10,242 nt of DNA from Desulfobacterales bacterium C00003106. Lineage in GTDB: Bacteria > Desulfobacterota > Desulfobacteria > Desulfobacterales > C00003106. Below, in pieces: positions 1-6,161 of the stretch (position 1 is its first letter; every line of letters starts with the position of its first letter). Location of the stretch: assembly GCA_001751015.1 (NCBI GenBank), contig MAXM01000018.1:1-10242 (forward strand), in the 5' to 3' direction. Position numbers and translations under genes: made by a program. The notes under the pieces are model-generated. The model searched no databases and was not told where the DNA came from. It saw only the letters and a program-made list of their open reading frames with translations.

Positions 1-32
1 GAGAGGCCCTGTCAACGCATGCACATATTTGT

Positions 33-61
33 TTGGTTTTCGTATGCAAATGGTGTATAAG
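33..61 (+). promoter_or_regulatory. candidate sigma-70 promoter for the small leading gene
   Basis: TTGGTT at 33-38 and TATAAG at 56-61 are separated by 17 bases, an acceptable sigma-70 arrangement, about 60 bases before the first start codon. Each hexamer deviates from consensus, and the region is AT-rich enough for such pairs to occur by chance. No gene is readable in bases 1-119. Confidence 0.3.
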
Positions 62-119
62 ACACGGGTCATGTTCTTAAAAAATAATAGAGTCGCAAAT
101 CAGGTAAGGAGTTAACAAG

Positions 120-302
120 ATGACAACAATTATGCCGGAAGGCGACAATATCCGAAAGGCTGTCAAGTGGATCTCGGGAGAAAGAGAAGGGGCCTCATCA
201 GTCAGCGTGGACAAGCTGTTGGAGGAAGCCGGCGCGAAGTTTAATCTCTCTCCCAGGGAGGCAGACTATCTTCGTGGTTTTCTTTCAGAAAAAAAAGGAT
301 AA
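120..302 (+). CDS. small conserved-looking protein of unknown function (60 aa)
   Basis: A 60-residue soluble protein with no signal peptide, membrane helix or cysteine. The start is well supported: AAGGAG at 106-111 lies 8 bases before the ATG. The sequence reads as a short charged N-terminus with a helix around KAVKWISGER (residues 13-22), a linker, then a second helical part with DKLLEEAGAKFNLSPREADYL (residues 31-51, written here in full as a landmark of 21 would be too long, key residues L33, E36, F41, LSPREAD). The general pattern, a WIS motif followed by a 'F-x-LSP-x-(E/D)A' motif, reminds me of short conserved hypothetical proteins of Deltaproteobacteria, but this is from memory. Its stop codon TAA forms the left flank of the palindromic element that follows, so the element sits between it and the thioredoxin-fold gene. 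Function unknown. Confidence 0.7.
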   Translation: MTTIMPEGDNIRKAVKWISGEREGASSVSVDKLLEEAGAKFNLSPREADYLRGFLSEKKG

Positions 303-459
303 GGGTTCGCCGAAAAATAAATTTACATTTTCAGGTGTCGAGGCGCCCGCATGGCAAGGCGCGAGGAGGGCGAATAGCAGGGCTATTTAACCGACGAGCA
401 ACGCAGCCATGCGGGATGGATCGGCGCATCAAAATGTGAAGTTATTTTTGGGCGAGCCC
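303..459. repeat. 157-bp palindromic intergenic element 1 (MITE/REP-like)
   Basis: The stretch folds back on itself: the left arm (about 303-355, starting GGGTTCGCC and ending GCATGGC) matches the reverse complement of the right arm (about 406-459, starting GCCATGCGGG and ending GGCGAGCCC) with scattered mismatches. Near the ends both arms carry AAAAATAA and ACATTTT in matching positions. The centre has AATAGC (373-378), a 3-base loop and GCTATT (382-387) inside an imperfect GC-rich stem. A direct TAA flanks the element on each side (300-302 and 460-462), as a 3-bp target duplication would. No transposase is encoded. In RNA it would form a long hairpin and might attenuate transcription or protect mRNA ends. 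Confidence 0.8.
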
Positions 460-500
460 TAAGCGCCGGAAGCCGGGGTATAACGTGGCCGGGGTGAGAG

Positions 501-1448
501 ATGCTGGAAGAAAGAGACATAGCATATGCGGAAAAGGTCCTGAAAGAAATAGCCGTCCCTGTGACACTCGATTTTGTGTCTGCTGATCACACTGCAAACA
601 GGAATTTCGAAAGATTCGTAGAAGAGGCCTCATCTCTTTCAAAAAAGATTCGCTTTAACACAATAAAGCAAAACGACGCCAAGTTGCCTGCTATTGTTGT
701 CGGGGGAAAGGTGTACTATCATGCCATACCGGACAATACGGAATTCGCCCCCTTTGTTGATGCGATATCCCTTGCTTGTCGCCATGCCCCTTCATACAGC
801 GAAACCCGGACAGATCTCAAGATAGTTGTGATGCCCGGTTGCATTTATTGTCCGAATGCCGTGCGAAACGCAGTACGATTTGCCTTTTCAAATAACGGGG
901 TCAAGGTCTCCATCATAGATGGAAACATGTTTGCAGAAGCGATAGAGAAACTTGACATAAAATCCGCTCCAACGACTATCATCAATGACAAGGTGTTTGT
1001 TACAGGTGTAATCCCTGATGAGGAATTGTCAGGGTGGGTAGTCAAAACGGCTGACAGGCGGTTTTCAAGAGACGATATCATCAAGATGATAAATAGTCAG
1101 GGTGCGGACAAGCTGGCGGATATGATGATAGCAGACGCCAGGATATACGACGATTTGCTTTTTCTCCTGTGGGATGACAAGTGGTCTTTAAGGCTTGGCG
1201 CCATGGTGGTGCTGGAATATGTTTACGAAAAAGAACCGTTGCTGATAAAGAGCGTGATACAAAGGATTGAGGAGTCCCTGCTTGATAGCGACCTGACAAA
1301 ACGTGGCGATACGGCCTTTCTCATAGGCAATATAGGAGGGCTGGATTCCATTCCGGCCCTTGTTTCGGCGATGGCGGTGAAAACAGAGGATGCATTTGTC
1401 GAATGCGTTGAAGAGGCTGTTTCCGCTATAAGAAGGAGAAATCAGTAA
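501..1448 (+). CDS. tandem thioredoxin-fold protein with one CxxC and a HEAT-like C-terminus
   Basis: A 315-residue soluble protein, probably a cytoplasmic thiol-disulfide oxidoreductase. Residues 1-95 resemble a thioredoxin fold that has lost its active-site cysteines (a LPAIVV segment at 62-67 supplies the usual cis-proline, P63). Residues 105-185 form a second thioredoxin/glutaredoxin fold with an active-site C114-IY-C117-P motif after a KIVVMPG strand and a cis-proline in SAPTTII (P157). This inactive-plus-active tandem recalls the N-terminal domain of AhpF and archaeal-type protein disulfide oxidoreductases. Residues about 200-312 are helical and contain a HEAT-like stretch (WSLRLGAMVVLEYV at 228-241; LIGNIGGLDSIPALVSAM at 274-291), which suggests a protein-binding module. 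There is no signal peptide. GGGGTG at 491-496 serves as ribosome binding site. The domain fusion is the odd feature; the substrate is unknown. Confidence 0.75.
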   Translation: MLEERDIAYAEKVLKEIAVPVTLDFVSADHTANRNFERFVEEASSLSKKIRFNTIKQNDAKLPAIVVGGKVYYHAIPDNTEFAPFVDAISLACRHAPSYSETRTDLKIVVMPGCIYCPNAVRNAVRFAFSNNGVKVSIIDGNMFAEAIEKLDIKSAPTTIINDKVFVTGVIPDEELSGWVVKTADRRFSRDDIIKMINSQGADKLADMMIADARIYDDLLFLLWDDKWSLRLGAMVVLEYVYEKEPLLIKSVIQRIEESLLDSDLTKRGDTAFLIGNIGGLDSIPALVSAMAVKTEDAFVECVEEAVSAIRRRNQ

Positions 1449-1472
1449 GCTTTTCCCCAGCCCTTGGATTTT

Positions 1473-1506
1473 ACCAACATATTTGTTGCATTAGTTGCAT
1501 GTTGGT
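1473..1506. promoter_or_regulatory. inverted repeat (possible operator) at the panD promoter
   Basis: ACCAACAT (1473-1480) and ATGTTGGT (1499-1506) are perfect inverted 8-mers with an 18-base spacer. The spacer also holds two direct copies of GTTGCAT (1485-1491 and 1494-1500). The right half overlaps the proposed -35 hexamer, a position suited to a repressor. No T-tract follows, so a terminator for the upstream gene is less likely. The regulator is not identified. Confidence 0.4.
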
Positions 1507-1523
1507 GTTTAGAATATTATAAA
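1495..1523 (+). promoter_or_regulatory. candidate sigma-70 promoter of the panD-metK operon
   Basis: TTGCAT (1495-1500) and TATAAA (1518-1523) are 17 bases apart in an AT-rich stretch after the thioredoxin-fold gene. Transcription would start near 1530, giving a leader of about 70 bases before panD. The leader has GGGGAC twice (1547-1552, 1561-1566) but no fold I recognise as a riboswitch. Confidence 0.5.
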
Positions 1524-1598
1524 TAGATTTCGTAGCGCTATATCTTGGGGACTTGGAAACGGGGACGTGATTGGCGGAACCGGTCAAGACATATCATT

Positions 1599-1955
1599 AT
1601 GTACAGAACCTTTTTGAAGTCAAAAATACACAGGGCCGTTGTAACCGGAGCTGACCTCAACTATGAAGGGAGCCTCACAATTGACTCTTTGTTGATGAAA
1701 GCTGCCGGGATACTGCCGTATGAGATGGTTCATGTCTACAATATTTCTAATGGTGAACGATTTGAGACATACGCAATTGAGGCGTCTCCCAAAAGCAGTG
1801 TCATATGTCTGAACGGGGCTGCTGCACGCAAAGGCGCTCCGGGAGATATCATCATCATCGCTTCCTATGCTCTGTTAAGCGATGATGAAATAAAGGATTT
1901 TTGTCCTCGGATTATCCATGTTGATGAGGATAACAAGATGAAGGGGGGGAAATGA
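1599..1955 (+). CDS. panD: aspartate 1-decarboxylase PanD, pyruvoyl-dependent
   Basis: PanD converts L-aspartate to beta-alanine, used with pantoate to make pantothenate and then coenzyme A. The 118-residue product is close to the usual family length (about 115-130). The proenzyme self-cleaves between Gly24 and Ser25, here in the motif NYEGSLTID (21-29); Ser25 becomes the pyruvoyl cofactor. Other family landmarks are the N-terminal MYRTFLKSKIHR, with Lys9 at the active site, NGERFETYAI, LNGAAAR and GDIIIIASY. The frame is open upstream to a TTG at 1545, but the family N-terminus begins at the ATG at 1599, so I chose that start. It has no strong ribosome binding site (a GGCGGA lies about 20 bases upstream). 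The stop overlaps the metK start by ATGA, so the two are almost surely co-transcribed and translationally coupled. Confidence 0.95.
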   Translation: MYRTFLKSKIHRAVVTGADLNYEGSLTIDSLLMKAAGILPYEMVHVYNISNGERFETYAIEASPKSSVICLNGAAARKGAPGDIIIIASYALLSDDEIKDFCPRIIHVDEDNKMKGGK

Positions 1956-3121
1956 GCAACGATAACTTTCTTTTTACTTCCGAATCAGTAACTGAAGGTC
2001 ATCCTGACAAGGTGGCGGATGCCATATCAGATGCTGTGTTAGACGCTATCATAGACAGGGACAAAGCGGCCCGTGTGGCCTGCGAGACTCTGGTAACTAC
2101 AGGCCTCGCCTTTATCGCAGGAGAGATTACGACCGCCTGTTATGTGGATATACCTGAAATTGCAAGGGAAACAGTCCGCGAAATAGGCTACGATTCTTCT
2201 TCCATGGGGTTTGACTGGAAGACATGTTCGGTAGTTACGAGTATTGACCACCAGTCTCCTGATATCGCTCAGGGAGTCAATACAGGAGAAGGCATGTTCA
2301 AGGACCAGGGCGCTGGTGATCAGGGTCTCATGTTTGGCTATGCCTGCGACGACACGTCTGAACTGATGCCGATGCCCATCATCTACGCTCATAAACTCTG
2401 CCGTCGGCTGGCGCGTGTCAGGAAGAACGGATCGCTTGGTTTCCTCCGCCCGGATGGAAAATCGCAGATTACTGTTGAGTACCGGGAAGGAATTCCGCAA
2501 CGGATCGACGCCATCGTTATTGCGGCGCAGCATTCCCCGGATATATCGTATGCTGAACTAAGGGATGCGATCATTGAAGAGGTAATCAGAAAAGTGGTCC
2601 CGGCAAATATGATCGATGGCGACACGCGCATGTTTATCAATGCCACAGGGCGTTTTGTGATCGGCGGTCCAATGGGAGACTGTGGTCTTACCGGAAGAAA
2701 AATCATTGTGGATACCTATGGAGGACAGGGGAGTCATGGCGGGGGATGCTATTCAGGTAAGGACCCTTCCAAGGTGGATCGGAGCGCCTCATACATGGCG
2801 CGTCACGTGGCCAAAAACATCGTGGCGGCGGGGCTGGCCAAAAGATGTGAGCTTCAGCTTGCCTATTCCATCGGTGTAGCGGAACCGGTATCCGTTCTTG
2901 TTGACACGTTTGATACAGGCGCTGTCTCTAACAGCAGGATCTCTGATATCATTAAGGAAACCTTTGACTTCAGACCTGCCGCCATCATTGAGTATCTCGA
3001 CCTCCTTCGTCCCATCTACAAGAAAACAGCGGCGTACGGACATTTTGGAAGGAACGAGGAAGGATTTACATGGGAACAGACCAACATGGCTGATCTTTTG
3101 AAAGAAAAAGCAGGATTATAA
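1952..3121 (+). CDS. metK: S-adenosylmethionine synthetase MetK
   Basis: MetK joins methionine and ATP into S-adenosylmethionine, releasing phosphate and pyrophosphate; it acts in the cytoplasm as a tetramer that needs Mg2+ and K+. The 389 residues cover the full three-domain family length. Visible signatures are FTSESVTEGHPDK (8-20), with the ATP-contacting His17, the hallmark GAGDQGLMFGY, the FINATGRFVIGGP segment, and the phosphate-binding loop GGGCYSGKDPSKVDRS. The loop is GGGAFSGKD in E. coli; the Cys-Tyr version belongs, as far as I recall, to a deltaproteobacterial subgroup. The C-terminus has the usual AYGHFGR and ends in KAGL. AAGGGGGGG (1941-1949) in the end of panD is the ribosome binding site. 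The TAA stop is the left flank of palindromic element 2, which separates metK from ahcY. Confidence 0.97.
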   Translation: MSNDNFLFTSESVTEGHPDKVADAISDAVLDAIIDRDKAARVACETLVTTGLAFIAGEITTACYVDIPEIARETVREIGYDSSSMGFDWKTCSVVTSIDHQSPDIAQGVNTGEGMFKDQGAGDQGLMFGYACDDTSELMPMPIIYAHKLCRRLARVRKNGSLGFLRPDGKSQITVEYREGIPQRIDAIVIAAQHSPDISYAELRDAIIEEVIRKVVPANMIDGDTRMFINATGRFVIGGPMGDCGLTGRKIIVDTYGGQGSHGGGCYSGKDPSKVDRSASYMARHVAKNIVAAGLAKRCELQLAYSIGVAEPVSVLVDTFDTGAVSNSRISDIIKETFDFRPAAIIEYLDLLRPIYKKTAAYGHFGRNEEGFTWEQTNMADLLKEKAGL

Positions 3122-3298
3122 GGAATGGGGACGAAATAACTTTCCCAAGTAGGCGCATAGATTTGGGTCAAATTTGTTCGATCTCAAATCACAAAAGTTG
3201 ATGGAATAGCAAGCTATTGATGCTTTTGGGATTTGAGATCGGGCAAAGGTGGCCTGAAGCTGTGATGCATAGTTGAGGAAGTTATTTCGTCCCGTTCC
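3122..3298. repeat. 177-bp palindromic intergenic element 2 (MITE/REP-like)
   Basis: The outer arms (3122-3145, starting GGAATGGGGACGAAATAAC; 3277-3298, ending GTTATTTCGTCCCGTTCC) are inverted copies with few differences. A second inverted pair lies inside (3180-3197, GATCTCAAATCACAAAAG; 3223-3240, CTTTTGGGATTTGAGATC). The apex is AATAGC (3205-3210), two bases, GCTATT (3213-3218). Direct TAA copies flank it (3119-3121 and 3299-3301). The right flank runs straight into the ribosome binding site of ahcY. Read-through RNA would form a long hairpin between metK and ahcY, which could separate the expression of the two genes. Confidence 0.8.
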
Positions 3299-3315
3299 TA
3301 AGAAAGGAAACAAGA

Positions 3316-4572
3316 ATGGATCACGATATCAAGGACAGCAGCCTTGCGGACGAAGGAAGATTGCGGATAGAATGGGCAAACCAGAGCATGCCGGTTCTTG
3401 ACCGGATCAAGAAACGCTTTGAAAAAGAACGTCCGTTGGAAGGGATAAGGGTTGGGGCATGTCTGCATGTCACCACCGAGACGGCAAGCCTGATGCAGAC
3501 CCTCAAGGCAGGCGGGGCACAGGCGAACCTGTGTGCCTCAAATCCCTTGAGCACGCAAGATGATGTTGCCGCATCTCTCGTGCAGCATGACAATATACCT
3601 GTTTTTGCCATCAACGGGGAGGACAACAAGACCTACTATGAGCATATCAATGCGGTCCTTGACGCAAAGCCGCAGATTACCTTGGATGACGGAGCTGACC
3701 TTGTTTCCACGCTCCACTCTGAACGAGCTGAATTGATCGACGGTATCATAGGCGGGACAGAGGAAACCACGACAGGCATCATCCGCCTCAGAAGCATGGC
3801 AGACGATGGCGTCTTGAAATACCCGATCATCGCGGTCAACGATGCAAAAACCAAGCATTTTTTTGACAATCGTTACGGGACAGGACAGAGCACGATCGAC
3901 GGGATTATTCGTGCCACCAACCGTCTCCTTGCAGGAAGCAACTTTGTTGTTTGCGGCTACGGTTGGTGCGGACGCGGACTCGCAATGCGCTCAAGAGGAA
4001 TGGGGGCCAACGTGATTGTTACGGAGGTTGATTCCCTCAAGGCCCTCGAGGCCGTTATGGACGGATTCCGCGTGATGCCTATCGAGGAGGCCGCAAAGAC
4101 AGGCGATATCTTCTGCACCGTGACAGGGAATATCAATGTGATCAGAAAAGAACATTTCAATATTATGAAAGACGGCGCTATTGTCAGCAATTCAGGGCAC
4201 TTCAATGTTGAGCTAGATTTAAAAGGGCTTGAAGAAATCACCGCAAAAAAGAAAAAGATGAGGACCTTTGTAGAGGAATACACCCTGCAGGACGGAAGAA
4301 GGATCAATGTTCTCGGTGAAGGGCGTTTGATCAACCTCGCCGCCGCCGAGGGACATCCATCGAGTGTAATGGACATGAGCTTTGCGAATCAGGCATTGAG
4401 TCTTGAGTATCTCGTCAAAAACACATCTCCTCTTGCGGTAGGGGTCTACCCTGTGCCGGAGGCGATAGACAGACGTATCGCGGAGGTGAAACTTTCTTCC
4501 ATCGGGGTTTTCGTGGATACGCTTACAGAAGAACAGGAAAAATATCTTTCCTCCTGGAACATGGGAACTTAG
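3316..4572 (+). CDS. ahcY: adenosylhomocysteinase (S-adenosylhomocysteine hydrolase) AhcY
   Basis: This NAD-dependent cytoplasmic enzyme reversibly splits S-adenosylhomocysteine, the inhibitory by-product of SAM-dependent methylation, into adenosine and homocysteine. Its place after metK completes the methyl cycle. The 418 residues match the shorter archaeal/Thermotoga-type enzymes. Substrate and catalytic residues can be placed by the motifs: His51 in CLHVTTET, Asp125 in LDDGADL, Glu150 in GGTEETTTG, and Lys180/Asp184 in NDAKTKHFFDN. The cysteine of the mammalian enzyme after 'YG' is replaced by Thr189 (YGTGQS), typical of this branch. The NAD-binding Rossmann motif is GYGWCGRG (214-221), followed by the acidic VTEVD strand end. 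GEGRLINLAAAEGHPSSVMD (334-353) is the C-terminal signature. AAAGGA at 3303-3308 is the ribosome binding site, 7 bases before ATG. Confidence 0.96.
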   Translation: MDHDIKDSSLADEGRLRIEWANQSMPVLDRIKKRFEKERPLEGIRVGACLHVTTETASLMQTLKAGGAQANLCASNPLSTQDDVAASLVQHDNIPVFAINGEDNKTYYEHINAVLDAKPQITLDDGADLVSTLHSERAELIDGIIGGTEETTTGIIRLRSMADDGVLKYPIIAVNDAKTKHFFDNRYGTGQSTIDGIIRATNRLLAGSNFVVCGYGWCGRGLAMRSRGMGANVIVTEVDSLKALEAVMDGFRVMPIEEAAKTGDIFCTVTGNINVIRKEHFNIMKDGAIVSNSGHFNVELDLKGLEEITAKKKKMRTFVEEYTLQDGRRINVLGEGRLINLAAAEGHPSSVMDMSFANQALSLEYLVKNTSPLAVGVYPVPEAIDRRIAEVKLSSIGVFVDTLTEEQEKYLSSWNMGT

Positions 4573-4696
4573 GGCAGTGCATTTGTATCTATAGACCCAA
4601 TGTCATAAACTTAAGCAACTTTTCAAATAATTTGTAACTATCGAATATCGACCAGGAAATATCAGTGGTTCTCCTGTCAGGGAGATTTGAAAATAG

Positions 4697-4716
4697 CCCG
4701 GCAATTTATTGCCGGG
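4697..4716 (+). terminator. perfect hairpin, possible terminator after ahcY
   Basis: CCCGGCAA (4697-4704), loop TTTA and TTGCCGGG (4709-4716) form a perfect 8-bp stem with 4-base loop about 125 bases after the ahcY stop. It is followed by ATGATTTG, not a good T-tract, so it is at best a weak intrinsic terminator; it may instead be a leader structure of the TolC mRNA. Its presence argues against translation of the frame that is open upstream of 4800. Apart from this hairpin the 4573-4799 gap shows no convincing promoter. Confidence 0.45.
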
Positions 4717-4799
4717 ATGATTTGAACACAAACCCGGGAATCCTGCAGGGACGACAAAAATCTGCGCAAACCTCAGGAAAGAGCATTCAGACAAAGTCT

Positions 4800-6161
4800 A
4801 TGTATTCAAACAATAACTATCCTGCGACTCGACCACTCCACCACTCCACCAAGACACTCTGGCTTTGTTTTCTTTTCTCGCTGGCAGTAATATTCGCCTC
4901 TTCCTGGCTTTGGGCCAAAGAGCCTGACAGGGTTCTTGGTCTAAAGAAAAGCATTCAGGAGGCTCTCAAGGCAAGCACTGCTCTTCGTTCCTCTATCTAC
5001 GGGGTCGAGGCGGCTACAGAAAGAGAAAAAGGACAACTTGCGGAATTCCTGCCGAAATTAAGTACAGGCTACTCGTACACGAGGCGGGACACCGAGACAA
5101 AGATGGCAGGCGTCACTTTTAGCCCGCAAGACCGCTACCAGCATACAGCCACCCTTACACAGCCGATTTTCAGGGGATTTGATCTTGTTAACAGGTACCG
5201 GATCGCCGGTCTCGAACTGGATATCTCCCGTTTTGAATTGGAACAAACAAGACAGAACATAATGGCAAAGACCAAACAGGCCTATTTCACTGTGTTGCGG
5301 GCCATACGGATTTTGCGTGTGGCAGAAGATGCGGTCAGGGGGCTTGCTGCCCACGAAAAGGTGGCAAGAGACTTCTACGAGGTCGGGATGACGCCGAAAA
5401 ACGATCTCCTTGAAGCCGAAGTTGCGCTGGCCAACGTGAGACAAGAGTTGGTGGCTGCGGAAAACACGCTTCAGCAGGCTTACGCTGAGTTTAACACAAT
5501 CCTTCGACGTCCTATTGATACCCCCGTGGTCCTGGAAGATATTCTGACTTATAAATCTATTGCGCGGGATTATGACTCATGCTGGGAGACAGCCAGGAAA
5601 AATCGAGCCGACCTGAAAATGGCGGACCTGCAGGTAGCGATTGCGGGCAAAGACGTTCAACTGGCCCGCAGGAGCTACATGCCCGAGATCAATCTCCGGG
5701 GAAATTATGCCAAAGAAGGATACGACGCGGAGCTGCGCGATAGTGAAGGCATGCTTGACCCTGAATACTGGAACGTTGTGGTGTCCGCGACATGGACCTT
5801 CTGGGAGTGGGGAAGCACCTGGCACGGAGTCAAGGAAAAACTAAGCCTTGCGGCCCAGGCCGGGGAAAAAAGAAAAGAGGCTGAAGACAACATCCGGCTC
5901 GAAGTAAAAAAAGCCTATCTCAAGCTCATAGAATCGGAAAAGAACATACATACCGTAGAAAAGGCGATTGAGCAGGGCAAGGAAAACCTGAGGATGAATG
6001 AAGAAAGATACAAGGAGCAGGTGGCGACTTCCACGGATGTGCTTGATGCACAGATACTTCTTTCCAGGACCGAGGTCAACTATTACAACGCGCTAAGCGC
6101 TTTCAACATATCCAAGGCATGGCTCTGGTGGGCCATGGGTGTGGGAACGGCGGAGCAGTAG
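4800..6161 (+). CDS. TolC-family outer membrane efflux protein
   Basis: An outer-membrane channel subunit that would form a trimeric beta-barrel with a long periplasmic alpha-helical tunnel, the exit duct of an efflux pump or type I secretion system. With the ATG at 4800 it has 453 residues, a normal length. A signal peptide is visible: short basic n-region, hydrophobic core TLWLCFLFSLAVIFA (19-33), likely cleavage after WLWA (36-39). Two related halves follow, as in TolC: the first coiled-coil repeat near 145-235 (RDFYEVGMTPKNDLLEAEVA at 190-209) and the second near 360-440 (EERYKEQVATSTDVLDAQIL at 401-420). The frame stays open back to a GTG at 4665, but that stretch contains the hairpin and no secretion signal. 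No strong ribosome binding site precedes 4800. No inner-membrane pump or adaptor gene is in the window, so the exported substrate is unknown. Confidence 0.9.
   Translation: MYSNNNYPATRPLHHSTKTLWLCFLFSLAVIFASSWLWAKEPDRVLGLKKSIQEALKASTALRSSIYGVEAATEREKGQLAEFLPKLSTGYSYTRRDTETKMAGVTFSPQDRYQHTATLTQPIFRGFDLVNRYRIAGLELDISRFELEQTRQNIMAKTKQAYFTVLRAIRILRVAEDAVRGLAAHEKVARDFYEVGMTPKNDLLEAEVALANVRQELVAAENTLQQAYAEFNTILRRPIDTPVVLEDILTYKSIARDYDSCWETARKNRADLKMADLQVAIAGKDVQLARRSYMPEINLRGNYAKEGYDAELRDSEGMLDPEYWNVVVSATWTFWEWGSTWHGVKEKLSLAAQAGEKRKEAEDNIRLEVKKAYLKLIESEKNIHTVEKAIEQGKENLRMNEERYKEQVATSTDVLDAQILLSRTEVNYYNALSAFNISKAWLWWAMGVGTAEQ
4833..4850. repeat. short tandem repeat in the start region of the TolC gene
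   Basis: CCACTCCA occurs twice in tandem (4833-4840, 4841-4848) followed by CC. It encodes part of the polar n-region of the signal peptide. Similar C/A-rich, T-interspersed tracts occur at 7940-7962 and 10178-10200 outside genes. Confidence 0.5.

Noticed and set aside
1524..1598. SAM or SAH riboswitch before panD-metK or ahcY
   Set aside because: The roughly 70-base panD leader shows none of the conserved stems I know for SAM classes, and the ahcY leader is occupied by the palindromic element with no SAH-type core.
2039..2533. 164-codon open frame on the minus strand
   Set aside because: It is antisense to the well-conserved metK gene, with no ribosome binding site or domain of its own.
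3122..3298. Simple intrinsic terminator after metK
   Set aside because: The palindrome is far too long and nested, lacks a terminal T-tract, and has direct TAA flanks, so a mobile or REP-like element explains it better.
4665..4799. N-terminal extension of the TolC gene from the GTG at 4665
   Set aside because: It contains a perfect hairpin, has no family similarity, and would put 45 residues in front of the signal peptide.
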